64,000 bases of DNA. Source: Cheilinus undulatus. Lineage: Eukaryota > Chordata > Actinopteri > Labriformes > Labridae. The position numbers and the translations under genes are program-made. The stretch covers positions 34,122,151-34,186,150 of the forward strand of contig NC_054877.1 in the NCBI RefSeq assembly GCF_018320785.1. Reading direction: 5' to 3'. The notes beneath the pieces are model-generated. The model searched no databases. It was not told where the DNA came from and saw only the letters and a list, made by a program, of their open reading frames with translations. Shown piece by piece: positions 37,208-48,352 of the stretch (the stretch's first letter is position 1; every line of letters begins with the position of its first letter).

Positions 37208-40200
37208 ATGGCGTATAAAAAGCCTGGGGCCAGTTACAGTTTAATATGTTTAGGTCTGTTGTTGCTTTCAAGTTCATTTTGCCAAAGTGCAAGTCTGACA
37301 AATCTTATGGCTTTGGATGAATTAAGAACAAACTCAACACATGGCCATGGTCAAACTGAAGCTAATGAACTGCGTAATGGCAGACTCTTGATTTGGAAAA
37401 ATACTCCACAAGGTGTTGAAGTCAAAGGAGCTAAGGACACCCAGGATGGACTGGAGGTTGATATGGATTACCAGGCAGACGTGGGTATGTAAAGTTGAAT
37501 TATTTTTTCTGCACTGAACACTACAAAACTTGTAAAGCAGGCCTCATTTTCTGGCAAACCTCTTGTGTAGTTTTTTCCTCCTGGCTGGTTTAGTTCAATA
37601 GAACCAGCATTTATAAAGTATACCCGATTCCCTATTTTTTAAAAGGTTTGGGGGAGTCCAAGCAACCTTATGTGCTGGATATTTTGTCAAAGCAGAAGCA
37701 AGACAATACAGCTGTGGAACACCTCCTTAAAATGGAACCCAAAGTTGAATGTACAGGAGACTCAATGAAGCTCCAAGTCCAAGGTGCTGCTTCCACTCCT
37801 GGATCTTTATTGCTGGTGGACAGGGGTAAGCAATCTCCTTTAGTTATAGAAAGGTCACATGTCAGTAGTTTCATCTTAATGTTTGACTTTCCCTCATGCA
37901 GTTTTTAGAACCATGTTCTCCTTTGTTTAGGAGCTCACCTATCTCCTCTGCCTCTGTCAAAGTTGCCACCGAGCTGTGGTTACTCAGTCAAGTCAACACT
38001 GAGAGATTTGGTCTTGGTTGCACCTTATGATGGCTGTTTTGTTGCTCTTGAGGTAGGATGATGTTCATAAAGCAGTACAAAGTTGAAAAATGTACATGTG
38101 AATCCTTGTAAAAACATTTTCTTTGCCGGTTTTAGGAGGACACTTATGTTCTCCCACTGCACTGGTGGGGTCTACCAGTCAAGATGTCATGCCCTTTGTT
38201 GAAGCAGTCTTCACCTAACCCTCCTATGGTCACCTGCCATGCTGAGGGCATGGTAGTGAAGACTGAATGGACAACTTCTGTGGCCAAAATCAAAGTGAAA
38301 TGTAAGTACTTTCTAGTTGAAAATCATGTGCTAAACTCCCTAGTAGACAGACAAATATCAGAAGAAATGGCAGCATGCTTCCAGTTATAGAATAAGTTGT
38401 AATTATTTCAAATGGTTGAGGTTGATAGTTTTTTATATTCAGTGTTAATTGAGACTACTCAGTGGTAAACCATAACAATTCTTGCCTTGTTCAAAATGTC
38501 CCAACATTGTTGGCAATTGTTCTCTGAAGTGATGTAGTATTTTACAGTGACTGGTGATTGGGAGCCTCTGATGACAGCTTCACCAAGATGTGGCTTCAGT
38601 GTAGTCACTCATCCAGAAGGTGTGGTAATCTCTGTTCGCTACGCACCCTGCCTGAGGAAAATGGTATGGAACAATTTTATTTTAAAAATAATAATTGCTC
38701 TTCAGCGTTTTTTAAAATTTTGATAAATTGTACTCTAGGATGGAATGTATACCTTGGAACTTGCTGGAGATGGAGAAACTAAAATTTCCTGCCCATCGCT
38801 ATCACCAGCTGTGCTTGAACCCAACAAGAATCCAGGAACGGTCCCAAATCAGCAAAACAACGTACCAAGCAAACGTGTGTATTCCTCTACAATATTCTCC
38901 CAAAAAACACATCCCTAAGCCTTCTGACTGACCCCTAATTCTTATACCCACATCCTGTTGATCTCCAGAACCTAGTCCTACAGTGAAGCCTCCCTCCTCC
39001 TTGGTTCCCAAGAAAAATGGCAAACAAGCAATGACTCCTAGTGGCCAAGTTCAACAGCCATTCTACCCCTACCCTTATTACATTCAACCACAGCCTCAGC
39101 CAGCTACAAAGCCAGCACAACCACCACAGCCTGAGACTCACTGGGGCCAAGTACACCAGCAACTCCCTGTTCAGCCTGAGGCTAAAAAGCCTACTGTTAC
39201 TCCAAAACCTTCACAACCAACAGCACCCCAGGGCCAAGTACACCAGCAATTTTATCTTTACCCCTACTCATTCTACTCTCAGCTGGGGCTTGACAATCCA
39301 ACGGCCAAAACACCTTCTAAGCAACCCCAGCCTGTAGCTCCTCAAGGAGAAGTGCAAATGCCACATTTCACTAAACACGAGGTTAAGGAGCCACCAACTG
39401 AAAAGCCTGCTGCTGCTCTAAAGCCTGAAGCCCCACGTGGTCAATTTTACCAGCAATTTTACCACTATCCCTTCTACCCTTGGCCACAATTTGAAAAAGA
39501 ACCAGCTGCAAAACCCCAAAGACCACCACAGCTAGAAGCCCCTAAAAGTGAAGTGCATCAGAAACCAAAACCTGCTCCAGCTCCTTCACAGCCTGAAGCC
39601 CCTCAAGGTACAGTACACCAGACTGCGAAGCCTCCTGCTGCCAAAACCCCTCCACACCCTGAAGTACCACCGGGCCAGGAATATTCAATTTACCCCTACC
39701 TTTACTACACTCAGCCAGAACCTGAAACCCAGTCTGCTTCAACGCCCACACAACCTCACAGGCAGGGGAACTATCCCTTTCTCCCAAAGCCAGCTGGGAA
39801 GCCCACTGCCGTTTCAAATCCCAAAAAGCCTGAAGTCCCAAATGGCCAAATGACCTATCCCTTCTACTACCCCTTCTATCCTCAGCCAGAACCTGAAAAT
39901 AAACCAGCAACAAAGCCCACTGCTCCCTTAGAACCAACAAAGACTCAAGCCCCTCCGGGGCAAGTTGACCAACTCTTTCCCCCACAGGTGGTTGTGAATC
40001 CCACCGCAATCCCAAAACCCCAACAGCCATCAGCCCCCCAGGGCCACATGGTCTATCCATTCTACTACCCTTTCTATCCTCAGCCAAAACCTGAAAATAA
40101 ACCAATACAACAACCCACTGCTCCCTTAGAACCAACAAAGACTCAAGCCCCTCCGGGGCAAGTTGACCAGCCCTTACCCCCACAGATGGTTGTGAATCCC

Positions 40201-42452
40201 ACCGCAATTCCAAAACCCCAACAGCCATCAGCCCCCCAGGGCCACATGGTCTATCCATTCTACTACCCTTTCTATCCTCAGCCAGAACCTGAAAATAAAC
40301 CAGTAACAAAGCCTACTGCTCCTCAAGAACCAACAAAGACTCAAGCCCCTCCAGGGAGAGTTGACAAGCCCCTTCCCCCCAAACCAGCTGAGAAGCCTAC
40401 TGGAGCTTCAAAACCTCAACAGCCTGAAGCCCCCAAAGTCCAAATGACCTATCCATTTTACTACCCCTTCTATCCTCAGCCAGAACCTGAAAATAAACCA
40501 GCACAACAACCCACTGCTCCCTTACAACCAACAAAGCCTCAATCCCCGAAGGGCCAAGTGAACCAACGCTTACCCCCACAGATGGTTGTGAATCCCACTG
40601 CAGTTCCAAAGCCCCAAAAGCCCCTGGCCCCTCATCTAGAGACTGAGAATAAACAACCAGCCCATGCTGAAGATCCTTCAGGAAAATTTCACCATCCAAA
40701 GCCCGTGAGTCCACCTGGCAAAATGCCCACAGCTCCAAAACAACCTGAAGATCCTGGTGCCCATGAGCACAGGCTATTCTTCCCCTACTATTACCCATAT
40801 GGGTTCCCTTTCTACTCTCCACCAGAACCTGCAAATCAGCCAGCTGGTCTTAGCCCTTCTGAAGGTCAACTACCAAAACCTAATCAGTCATCTAGCATAA
40901 ACACTGGAACAAATGCCAATATTCAATCTCAAACGACAATCCAAAGTGAACCCGCTGTAAAAAACCCACACCAAGACCCCCAGCTTGTAACAATACCCCC
41001 TACAAAGTCTGTGCCACAGCCTCAACAGACCAACATTCCAGTCACTGCTCCTGCCAACCCACAATCTGGCAATGGAGGCAAAAACCCTCAATCAGGCCCT
41101 CCACATGCACCACCTGTGTACTGCCCTCAATCTTGCCCATCTGGATTGTCTAATTGCTGTGTACAAATTGCCTTCCATCAGCATCTGCATCATATTGTTC
41201 CTGCGAAAGAGGCACCTCTACTCTATCCAGGTCTGCCATTCCTTCCTTCAGCTTATTCTGGGTTTGGCCAAGGCACTGGTAATGTTCTGATTCCACCTGG
41301 GTCAACTGAAGCAACAAAAATTATAGCTTCTAAAACTTCAACCTCTGAACCTGCTGCATCTGAGTCTCCCCCTTCTGAAAATAAGCAGCCATATCATCAG
41401 TTGGCACATGAAAACCCAGAAGCGCTAAAAGGAAGTAATCCCCACAATCCAACTAATCAACAACAAATCTACCCTTACGTTTTTCCCAATTCAGTGCCTC
41501 CTTATTGGCCATACTTGCCACAAAATCCTGATCAACAGAAATTGCAACACAGCCCATCTTCCATTCACTATAATTTGCCCTCTCAACCGCAGGCTCCAAG
41601 CAATGATCCTGGTAATGCAGTGGTGCAACATGGCAAACCTTCAGCTGTGAAGCAAAATAAACCAGCAACCAACATCCTGCCATCAGACAGCAAGTCCACA
41701 GACTCTCAAGAACCCATATATGACAAAGTCCAACAGGAACCTCATGTTCCAGTCTCTTACTACTTGACTCCAGATGCTCAAGCACCCATTTATAACTACT
41801 GGGTCCCTAACCATTTGGCTCAGCAGCAACCTTCTGGCAGCAGTTCAAAAGAATCTGGCCATCAAACAGCAACTAGCACCGATTCTGAACCCAAGAGTTT
41901 TGTGCTTCTCCAGCACGGCCCCCCAGAAAGGGAGATGACCACCTTCAGTGAACCCAACCTACCTTTGAGAGAGGGTGTTCATAATGCCAATAGTGTTGCT
42001 CCAGAACTCCAGAATCCTCAAAATTCTTGGCTCCCACAGGAAAACTCTCAATATCTCAACTGGCTGGGTAAAGCACAGTCAAGCTCATTATCTGGAAATC
42101 TGAACTACCTGCCAAGTCCTGATGATGGCTCAAGCTTCTCACAGCACTTCTCTGCTTCAGCTGTTCCTCATTCTGTGCCTTTGAGCCTGGATCCTTTCAG
42201 TGCAGAAAACATAAAGCCTAAATTCCCCAAATATTGGAGACCCATGGCACGACGTGGCTCAGGCAAAAGGAGTCCTCCCCTTTTTCCTGCAAAGACATTG
42301 CAACGACGGAGCTCTGCCATCAGCCATCCTGGGAATGGTATGTAAATGCAATATTTAAAAGATCCTATCCTTGACTTTGCAACTAACATGTATTTCTTGC
42401 AGGACTTAACCAACGTATCCAGAGAGAGGGTGGAAATTGGAAGCAGAAATGA
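37208..42452 (+). CDS. Secreted protein with two ZP-N-like modules and long Pro/Gln/Tyr-rich repeat tail
   Basis: I cannot name this gene. Eight exons join in phase: 37208-37484, 37646-37825, 37931-38052, 38136-38301, 38548-38663, 38739-38874, 38969-42337 and 42403-42452; 4,416 nt, 1,471 residues. Residues 1 to about 28 form a signal peptide (hydrophobic ICLGLLLLSSSF). Two modules follow, each with four Cys in the ZP-N order: C128, C168, C188, C212, then C227, C263, C283, C305. Each has CG[YF]SV at the second Cys and [MI]SCP at the fourth, as in the N-terminal ZP-N repeats of ZP2/ZPAX egg-coat proteins. Exon boundaries and phases repeat module by module, showing internal duplication. From about residue 333 the chain is Pro/Gln/Lys/Tyr-rich with YPFYYPFYPQPEPENKP repeats, then a CPQSC..GLSNCC cluster. 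Basic sites (SGKR, LQRR) lie near the C-terminus. No ZP-C domain or membrane anchor is seen. An extracellular or egg-coat role is inference; transglutaminase cross-linking of the Gln/Lys tail is possible. Confidence 0.85.
39856..40647 (+). repeat. 198-bp tandem coding repeat, four units
   Basis: The phrase encoding YPFYYPFYPQPEPENKP (one Glu is Lys in unit 2) begins at 39856, 40054, 40252 and 40450, giving an exact period of 198 bp (66 residues). Units 1-3 are nearly identical at the DNA level, including TKTQAPPG and VVNPTAIPKPQQPSAPQGHM. Unit 4 is more diverged. More decayed relatives lie upstream (aromatic clusters near 39057, 39249, 39447 and 39693) and downstream (about 40780). All length changes keep the frame. 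The high identity of adjacent units points to recent unequal crossing-over or conversion. Confidence 0.93.
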
Positions 42453-42467
42453 ATCGTCTTCAATATA

Positions 42468-42473
42468 AATAAA
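42468..42473 (+). terminator. Polyadenylation signal of the ZP-N/PQ-rich gene
   Basis: AATAAA lies 16 bases after the stop codon of the last exon. This implies a very short 3' UTR, as is common in highly expressed secreted-protein and oocyte-coat genes. Confidence 0.7.
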
Positions 42474-42886
42474 GAATTTGGAATAATTTGTTCTTGCTCA
42501 CATTTATTTATACTTCTAGAATATCCTTCAGCCTCTTATGTCCAAGCATCCTCATATGAAAAAATTATATTTTGGGTTCCCTGCGCTATTATGCATAATT
42601 TTTCTGAACTTAGACCTATTAGCCTCATTTGTGTACACTGTCTGTGGCCACAAAAGCACATTACATTAATCACTGTCTATTTAAGGAGGCTGCCATTCTA
42701 ACCAAAATACTCCACAGCCACTTCTCAAGTGGTAAAATATTGAATAATTAATTTTGATGTTTTTATGTTATGGATTAAAAATAATGTAGCTTTCACTTTG
42801 AAAACAGTTCAAACGTGTCTTTTCAACAAAAATGCCTCTTAAAAATGTTTTATATGAATCTGGCATTAACTCGATAATTTAAAAAA

Positions 42887-43690
42887 TACATACTTACTGA
42901 CCACTTTATTAGGTACAGCTGTTCAATTGCTTGTTTACACAAATGGCTATTCAGCCAATCACATGGCAGCAACTTGATGCATTTGTGCATGTAGATTTGG
43001 TCAAGAAAGGGGATTTAAGTGACTTTGAACATGACATGTTTGTTGGTGGCAGATGGGCTGGTCTGAGTATTTCAGAAATTGCTGATCTACTGGGATTTTC
43101 GTGCTCAACCATCTCTGGGGTTTACAGAGGATGGTTGGGAAAATCTCCATTTAGCGACTGTTGTATGGATGAAAATGCCTTGTTGATGTCAGAGGAGAAT
43201 GGTGGTGGTGCAATGGTCTAGGGGATATTTTCTTGGAACACTTTGGTCCCCTTAGTACCAACTGAGCATCGCTGAAATGCCACAGCCTACCTGGGTATTG
43301 TTATTGACCATGTCCATCCCTTTATGACCACAGTGTACCCATCTTTTGATGGCTACTTCCAGCAGGATAATGTATGGTGTCACAAAGCTCAAATCCCAAA
43401 CTGGTTTCCTGAACATGACAATGAGATCACTGTACTCCAATGGCCTCCACCATCACCAGATCTCAATTCAATAGAGCAGCTTCGGGATGTGCTGGAATAG
43501 AAATCACATTATGGCTGTGCAGCTGAAAAATCTGCATGATGCTATCAGCCAATTGGACCAAAATCTTTGAGGAATGTTTCTAACACCTTGTTGAAACTAT
43601 GCATAGAAGAATTAAGGCAGTTCTGAAGGCAATGGTGGGGTCAACCAAGTACTAGCAAGGTGTACCTAATAAAGTGGCCAGTGAGTGTAT
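42887..43690 (+). mobile_element. Tc1-like transposon, internally deleted and broken
   Basis: Terminal inverted repeats match well: left ccactttattaggtacagct, and the right end in reverse complement reads ccactttattaggtacacct, each preceded by a related ACT[CT]ACTG phrase. The plus strand encodes an N-terminal helix-turn-helix (AGLSISEIADLLGFSCSTIS). After a deletion it resumes with FQQDN, SPDLNSIEQL and a stop. The second catalytic Asp (QQDN) and the third acidic residue (SPDLNSIE) can be seen but the first part of the DDE fold is missing, so the copy is dead. It is about 800 bp, half the usual size, and lies 430 bases from the ZP-N/PQ-rich gene. Confidence 0.85.
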
Positions 43691-43699
43691 ATTCTATAT

Positions 43700-44780
43700 G
43701 TAGAGTTGAAAAGGATTTAAAAGCTTCATGAGCTAAGTTTTATTTTCTCATGAAATTTTAGTGTCATATTTGGGCGACAAAAATAAAAGGAAACTATGAA
43801 AAATAGAAAGCAAGATTTAAGTGGAACATTTTGTGGAAATATCAACATGCACACATGAACAAATTTAGGAAATAAATGTTTTCTTTTTCTCTTCCATGAT
43901 TTTGAAAAATTCTGCTTTTGCACCAGTGACGGAGAATTGCCCATGTTGTGTTACACAATGGTGTCCTTACTACTTAAACAGTAATATAGACCCACTCTCC
44001 TCATATAAGGACATCGGTTTTTTTTTTTAAGTACTTGCTGAGTTACAACTTTTGGTTATTATAACTCAGATAGGTAGGAGATATCAAAAATGCACAACAA
44101 CTGAAAGCTCATGTTTCAGGAGATTAAATAGGTTTTTTTTTTTTCTTTTAAAAGGACATTTTGATAGCACAGATTGGCAAGCATGTTGTACAGGCCCTTA
44201 TCTCTTTTGGCATGGACAGTCAAGGACGTTTTTTTTTTCCTTTCTGCCCGGTTTAAAGGTGGCAGTATAAGCTTGGTATTTGTTGGCTTCATATCCGATT
44301 TGAAGAATCAAAGGTGCAATGCACTTGCACACACATTGAACTTGTATGCTCTGCTGATTTTGCACTACCATGAACTGTTACTTCCTGAACATTGACCTAT
44401 CAAAGCAAATACGACTCAGTTACCTATTCATAAAGTGGTTTGCAAAGAGTACCTTTAAATCATTTGAAAAGTCTCTCATTTATAAATATTTAATCTGCTT
44501 GAAATAAATTGTGCAGGATTCTTATGTTAAACTTAGTAAAAACTTTAGTCTGCATATCCATGCAAACTGGTGTTTAACCCTGGTTATTTCTAGAATGAGA
44601 AATTGGTTGAAACGTCAGTGGGTTCACATTAATGTCACTGGTATGAGGAGGTAAACAAATTTGTTTCCCAATCTCTTTGGGGTGTTGCATGAATGAATAA
44701 ATGCTTCTTGGTACAGATGCCTTTTTTCTCAGTTTGAAAAAGCCCAGTCATAGGAGATTCAACAGCAACACATGCAAATC
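43700..44780. other. Intergenic, no gene seen
   Basis: AT-rich intergenic DNA with several T-homopolymers (for example near 44,018, 44,132 and 44,229). The short frames have no recognisable features. Confidence 0.5.
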
Positions 44781-44892
44781 TTTATTATTTATTTTACACA
44801 TTTTTCCACAATTCATATTGCCCAGTTTGATGATACAACTGTAAAATAGTTGTGTATGTATGAATATGTATTTTGTTTAAGGTTTTAAAAAC

Positions 44893-44898
44893 TTTATT
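44893..44898 (-). terminator. ahsg: Candidate ahsg polyadenylation signal
   Basis: TTTATT on the plus strand is AATAAA on the minus strand, 87 bases after the fetuin stop codon. Further copies at 44781-44786 could act as alternatives. Confidence 0.6.
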
Positions 44899-44985
44899 GG
44901 TGTTAAACTTGCTTATTGAAGGACATGTTTATGTATCAACAAGTCATAAGTTACACATGGACCAGAGTCTGTGGAGCCTGGCTAC

Positions 44986-46880
44986 CTAGAAGAATCTGAT
45001 CCTTCCTGGGCACAGCTGCTTAAAAACAATGGTATCACTGGGATTTACAGGAATAGATACAGCACTAACATCTCTCTTAAACAGAATGGGGAGGTCCTCT
45101 TTACTGTTGGAAGCATCTGAAGCAGACATACTGTCATCAGCTGGAGCAGGATCAGCTAGAGCAGGATCAGCTGGAGCTGGATCAGCTGCATTTGGTTCAG
45201 CGGCAACGGTTGGAGCAGGAACAGCAGCACTTGGAGCAGGAACAGAAGGAGCCAGAGAAGCCCCAGCTGGATCAAGAACTGGTACTATTACATCAGCCCC
45301 TGATTCGACTGTGGATACCATTTCAAATGACTCTCCTGATTCTGCTGATTCTGCAGACAGGTGGCCACTTTGCTGAGGGTTATGTATCGCCGTCAGTTTG
45401 TGGAATCTCAGACCATGCTTGGGTGACAGGTTGCCTGTATGCACATGGACCATCGGTGGCACTGCAGGAGCTGCAGTCGCTGTGCTGTTAGCATCTACAA
45501 TAGGCATCTGGAAAAGTATATCCATTAAACCATGGTTAGAAAAGCACAATTTTTATAAAATGTTAATGTTGCGGTTTGTAAGGAATAAAACTATTTGGAG
45601 GTTAAAAGGGATATTTTACCAGAGTAGCAAACATCCTACAGTTCACTGTGTGGTCAGCAGTCAGACCTTGGGCGGAACAAAAGCCGCGTGCCTAGATTAT
45701 AAAGAAAGTGTTCAGTTGCATTGATCTGAGAGGAATAAGATTTTAAAAAGTCTTTTTAGTGAAATCATAACAGTACTTTAAGTACTTACAGCCGCCACAT
45801 CACTCAAGGGTATGCAGGTATCATTAGAGCATTGAGCTTCAACTATGACATATTCTGCTGAATAGATCGGCCCGCCAGATACCACCTAAAACAAGATATT
45901 TAGATATGTTGTTCACACAGACAAACTATAATGTGCAATAAATCTTTAAGTTGGTAGGTGAACAATGTAATTGCACCTGTGAGGACATCCGCCCAACTTC
46001 TAGAAGAGTGAAAGTCTCATCTACAGTGGCATTGTTAACCGTTACTAAGGAAGCGTGGACAAAGTCCAGAGCTGCAGTGTCGTTCAGGGGAAGGAGAGTA
46101 GGACAGCCCAGGCACATGTCCTCTGTTGATGCTGTATGTCATCACAGAAAAAGATAATGCAGGTTTCTGCATGTGGTTGGTAAAGAACTGTCTTGGTTCA
46201 TAAGTGTGCCATGACAAAGTTTTACCTTCTGATTCACATTTGAAGGCTGTGACAGAAAGAGCTCCCCCAACCTTCTTCAGCACCACATCGCAGTCACCTT
46301 CCACCGCCTGATCGGAGACAAAGATACAGCCCAAGTAAACATTTTGTTTAATTACTGAAGTATTCCTGTGAATAAATGCTAGGTAATTCTCACCGTCAGT
46401 CTTTTAGGTCTGACTGTGCAGTTGGCAAGAGGGGTAGGATCCAACACATGACAGTCTGTCTCCAGGAGGTCAACTTCCATGACATAGGTGTTGTCTCCAG
46501 CAGGCTAAGGGAAGGAAACGTTCATGTTTAGATTCAGGTATTTGCAATAGATAACTAAGTTGAAAATCCAACTTATATTGAATGTAATTCTGCTATGGTT
46601 TGTTAATAAAAATTACACATTCATACCACATCTTTAAAATTATCTGATCATCCCATTCAGACTTTCAGACTTGCTGACTTACGTCGGTATAGATTTTGAT
46701 GTCCTCGATCCTGTTCAGCGCGTATCTGTAGCCATGACTGTGCTGAGCATTGAGGTAATCCTGAGCTACCAGAGCGGCCTCCTCTACCTCAGGGGAGTCA
46801 CAGTCAGGATGCAGAACATTGACCTGAGCCCACACACCCACCAACAGAACCAGAACCACAGTGATGCCCAGGGGATTCAT
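44986..46880 (-). CDS. ahsg: Fetuin-A / alpha-2-HS-glycoprotein
   Basis: Fetuin-A is a liver-secreted plasma glycoprotein of the cystatin superfamily that binds calcium phosphate and inhibits ectopic mineralisation. Seven minus-strand exons join in frame: 46880-46683, 46504-46394, 46307-46226, 46131-45977, 45885-45790, 45691-45620 and 45507-44986; 1,236 nt, 411 residues. Residues 1-18 are a signal peptide (ITVVLVLLVGVWA). Cystatin domain 1 holds PDCDSPEVEEAALVAQDYLN and LETDCHVLDPTPLANC. Domain 2 holds EDMCLGCPTLLPLND and the later Cys pairs. The mature protein has exactly 12 Cys, the fetuin number, with the first (C27) and the last (in LCPGRIRFF) placed for the classic long-range disulphide. 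The CPGRIR terminus is diagnostic of fetuin-A over fetuin-B. The domain 3 tail is Ala/Pro-rich with ADPAP repeats. Several N-glycosylation sites are visible (NCT, NDT, NST). Teleosts can have two ahsg copies; which one this is cannot be decided. Confidence 0.95.
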
Positions 46881-46949
46881 TTCTGCACATGCAAGAGGTA
46901 ACAGAGCAGATACAGCAGGTATGGAGGGGAGGAATAGCAGTTTGGGCTG

Positions 46950-46956
46950 TATATAA
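46950..46956 (-). promoter_or_regulatory. ahsg: ahsg TATA box
   Basis: TATATAA on the plus strand reads TTATATA on the minus strand, 70 bases upstream of the fetuin ATG. A start about 30 bases downstream would give a 5' leader of roughly 40 bases. A TATA-driven promoter suits an abundantly expressed liver gene. The transcription start is inferred, not observed. Confidence 0.65.
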
Positions 46957-47049
46957 CCTGCACTTCAGACAAAAAAAAACAGCCAAGTGACCATGATCGT
47001 CCCTCCTGACTCCTACGTCACACACAGGCTCTGTTTTAGGACTCATGCC

Positions 47050-47585
47050 AAAGCAAATGTAAGTCTGTGTGGGAGGAACTTTGTTTGTTGAATTACTGAT
47101 GACTCACATTAGTGAAGCATGAAGAAACATGGCCAGCATCTGTGTCTTTTATTAAACAGCACAAATGTTGTAGGACTTACCTACAAAACAAAATGTGTCA
47201 AGCTTCATGTCCAAACACTCTCACTATGAGAGAGCTTTCCCTCTCCATAAATCAGAGTGAATAGTGCCTCACAGCTGCCAGGATTCGCTGAGTTGCTCAA
47301 TGACACTAGCAGAAAGGATGTTTACCGACAGGGGGGGCATAGTTTAGGGACCAGGGTACTCTGCTGTCCACGTGCTTTTGTAACATTTTATAGGAAATTC
47401 ATCACATTACACTGGTAGCTTATACTACTGTAGGCCAAAAGCAAGGCATCACATTGAGGAAATTAGCACAAGAAAGGCACTGTTGTCTGAAATGAAGTAA
47501 GCAATAAGCTTTAACAAACGACATCCATGTTTTGATCATTTTCTGCTACACAGAAGAGATATATTTTCTGAAATATATGTGGATA
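47050..47585. other. Intergenic upstream of ahsg, no gene seen
   Basis: No coding or RNA feature was recognised. The region may hold distal ahsg regulatory sequence, but no specific site can be supported. Confidence 0.45.
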
Positions 47586-47589
47586 TATA

Positions 47590-47830
47590 CAGTTCATTCA
47601 AAAAGTATTAAGACCACCTTCACTTTTTCAGTTTTGTAATGTTGCAGCCTGATGATACAGTCGAAAAAAAATCTTATTTAATCTACATTTAGCATCCCAT
47701 TATGACAAAGCAAAAGCAAAATTTTAGATTACTTGCAAATTATTAAAAAATAAAAACCTGAAATATTACATCTACATAAAAATTTACACCCTTTGCGAAA
47801 AAACCTTAAAATTTTGCTCAGGCTCCTCAA
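47590..47830. mobile_element. Tc1-like terminal fragment
   Basis: The phrase cagttcattcaaaaagtatt followed by aagaccaccttcactttttc resembles the terminal repeat of a common fish Tc1-like family, with the typical downstream gttgcagcctgatgatacag. No transposase remains and no second end was found, so this is a truncated copy. Confidence 0.6.
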
Positions 47831-48089
47831 TTTCTCTCGATCTTTGCTGAAATGTTTTGACACCTTGAAGGAAGTCCATTTGTGGCCTCACAGCTGACAA
47901 TGCATATCAGCAAAAATGAAGCCATGAGATCAGAGGAACTGCCTGCAGAACGAAGAGACAGGATTATTACGTATAAACTAATAATACAACACTGACTGTT
48001 AACTGTTAAATAAACCTTCAAGAAGGGTTAATAATACCAGGTACTCGCTTATTTAATGGTCAAATGGTCTTTCAGCAAAGTTTGGCCCA

Positions 48090-48352
48090 TTTCGGCAGTC
48101 TTCTCCCCGCAGAAATCGCTGTTACCTCTGATTGGTCCGCGCAGTGGTGACGCATTCTACATGCGACTCCCAATGTGCTATGAACTGTATACATGATGCT
48201 AAGTGTGCTGCAAACTGAGGGGGTACTCGCGTGATAAGGTGTCTTAAATTTAAAGGTAACATTATTCTTAAGGAGCATAACATGGTTGACATTAATCTAA
48301 CAATAATTCCGTCCACTTCGGAGTTTCACTGAGACAAGAAGACTCAAACGGT
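48090..48352 (+). promoter_or_regulatory. senp5: Probable senp5 promoter and first non-coding exon
   Basis: A local rise in GC/CpG at 48,090-48,160 includes gattggtccgcg, an inverted CCAAT-type box. Further on, ctcaaacg followed by GTAAGAG at 48352 is a good splice donor. It could join to an acceptor ending tattacag (about 49787-49794) ahead of the exon carrying the start codon. The first exon would then be wholly untranslated. This is inference from motifs and position. Confidence 0.4.

Noticed and set aside
39542-40309. 255-codon minus-strand open frame, and another at 40397-40834
   Set aside because: Both lie antisense to the 198-bp coding repeat and repeat with the same period. They are open because the sense strand is Pro/Gln-rich and periodic. 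No domain or splice context supports them.
37208-42452. Classification of the PQ-rich protein as an SCPP-type mineral-matrix protein
   Set aside because: Pro/Gln richness fits, but SCPP genes use phase-0 introns throughout and lack a four-Cys paired module. Here phases alternate 1 and 0, and two Cys modules precede the tail.
45029-45491. Plus-strand frames of 99-115 codons opposite the last ahsg exon
   Set aside because: Antisense of the Ala/Pro-rich fetuin tail. The minus-strand reading ends in the diagnostic CPGRIR motif.
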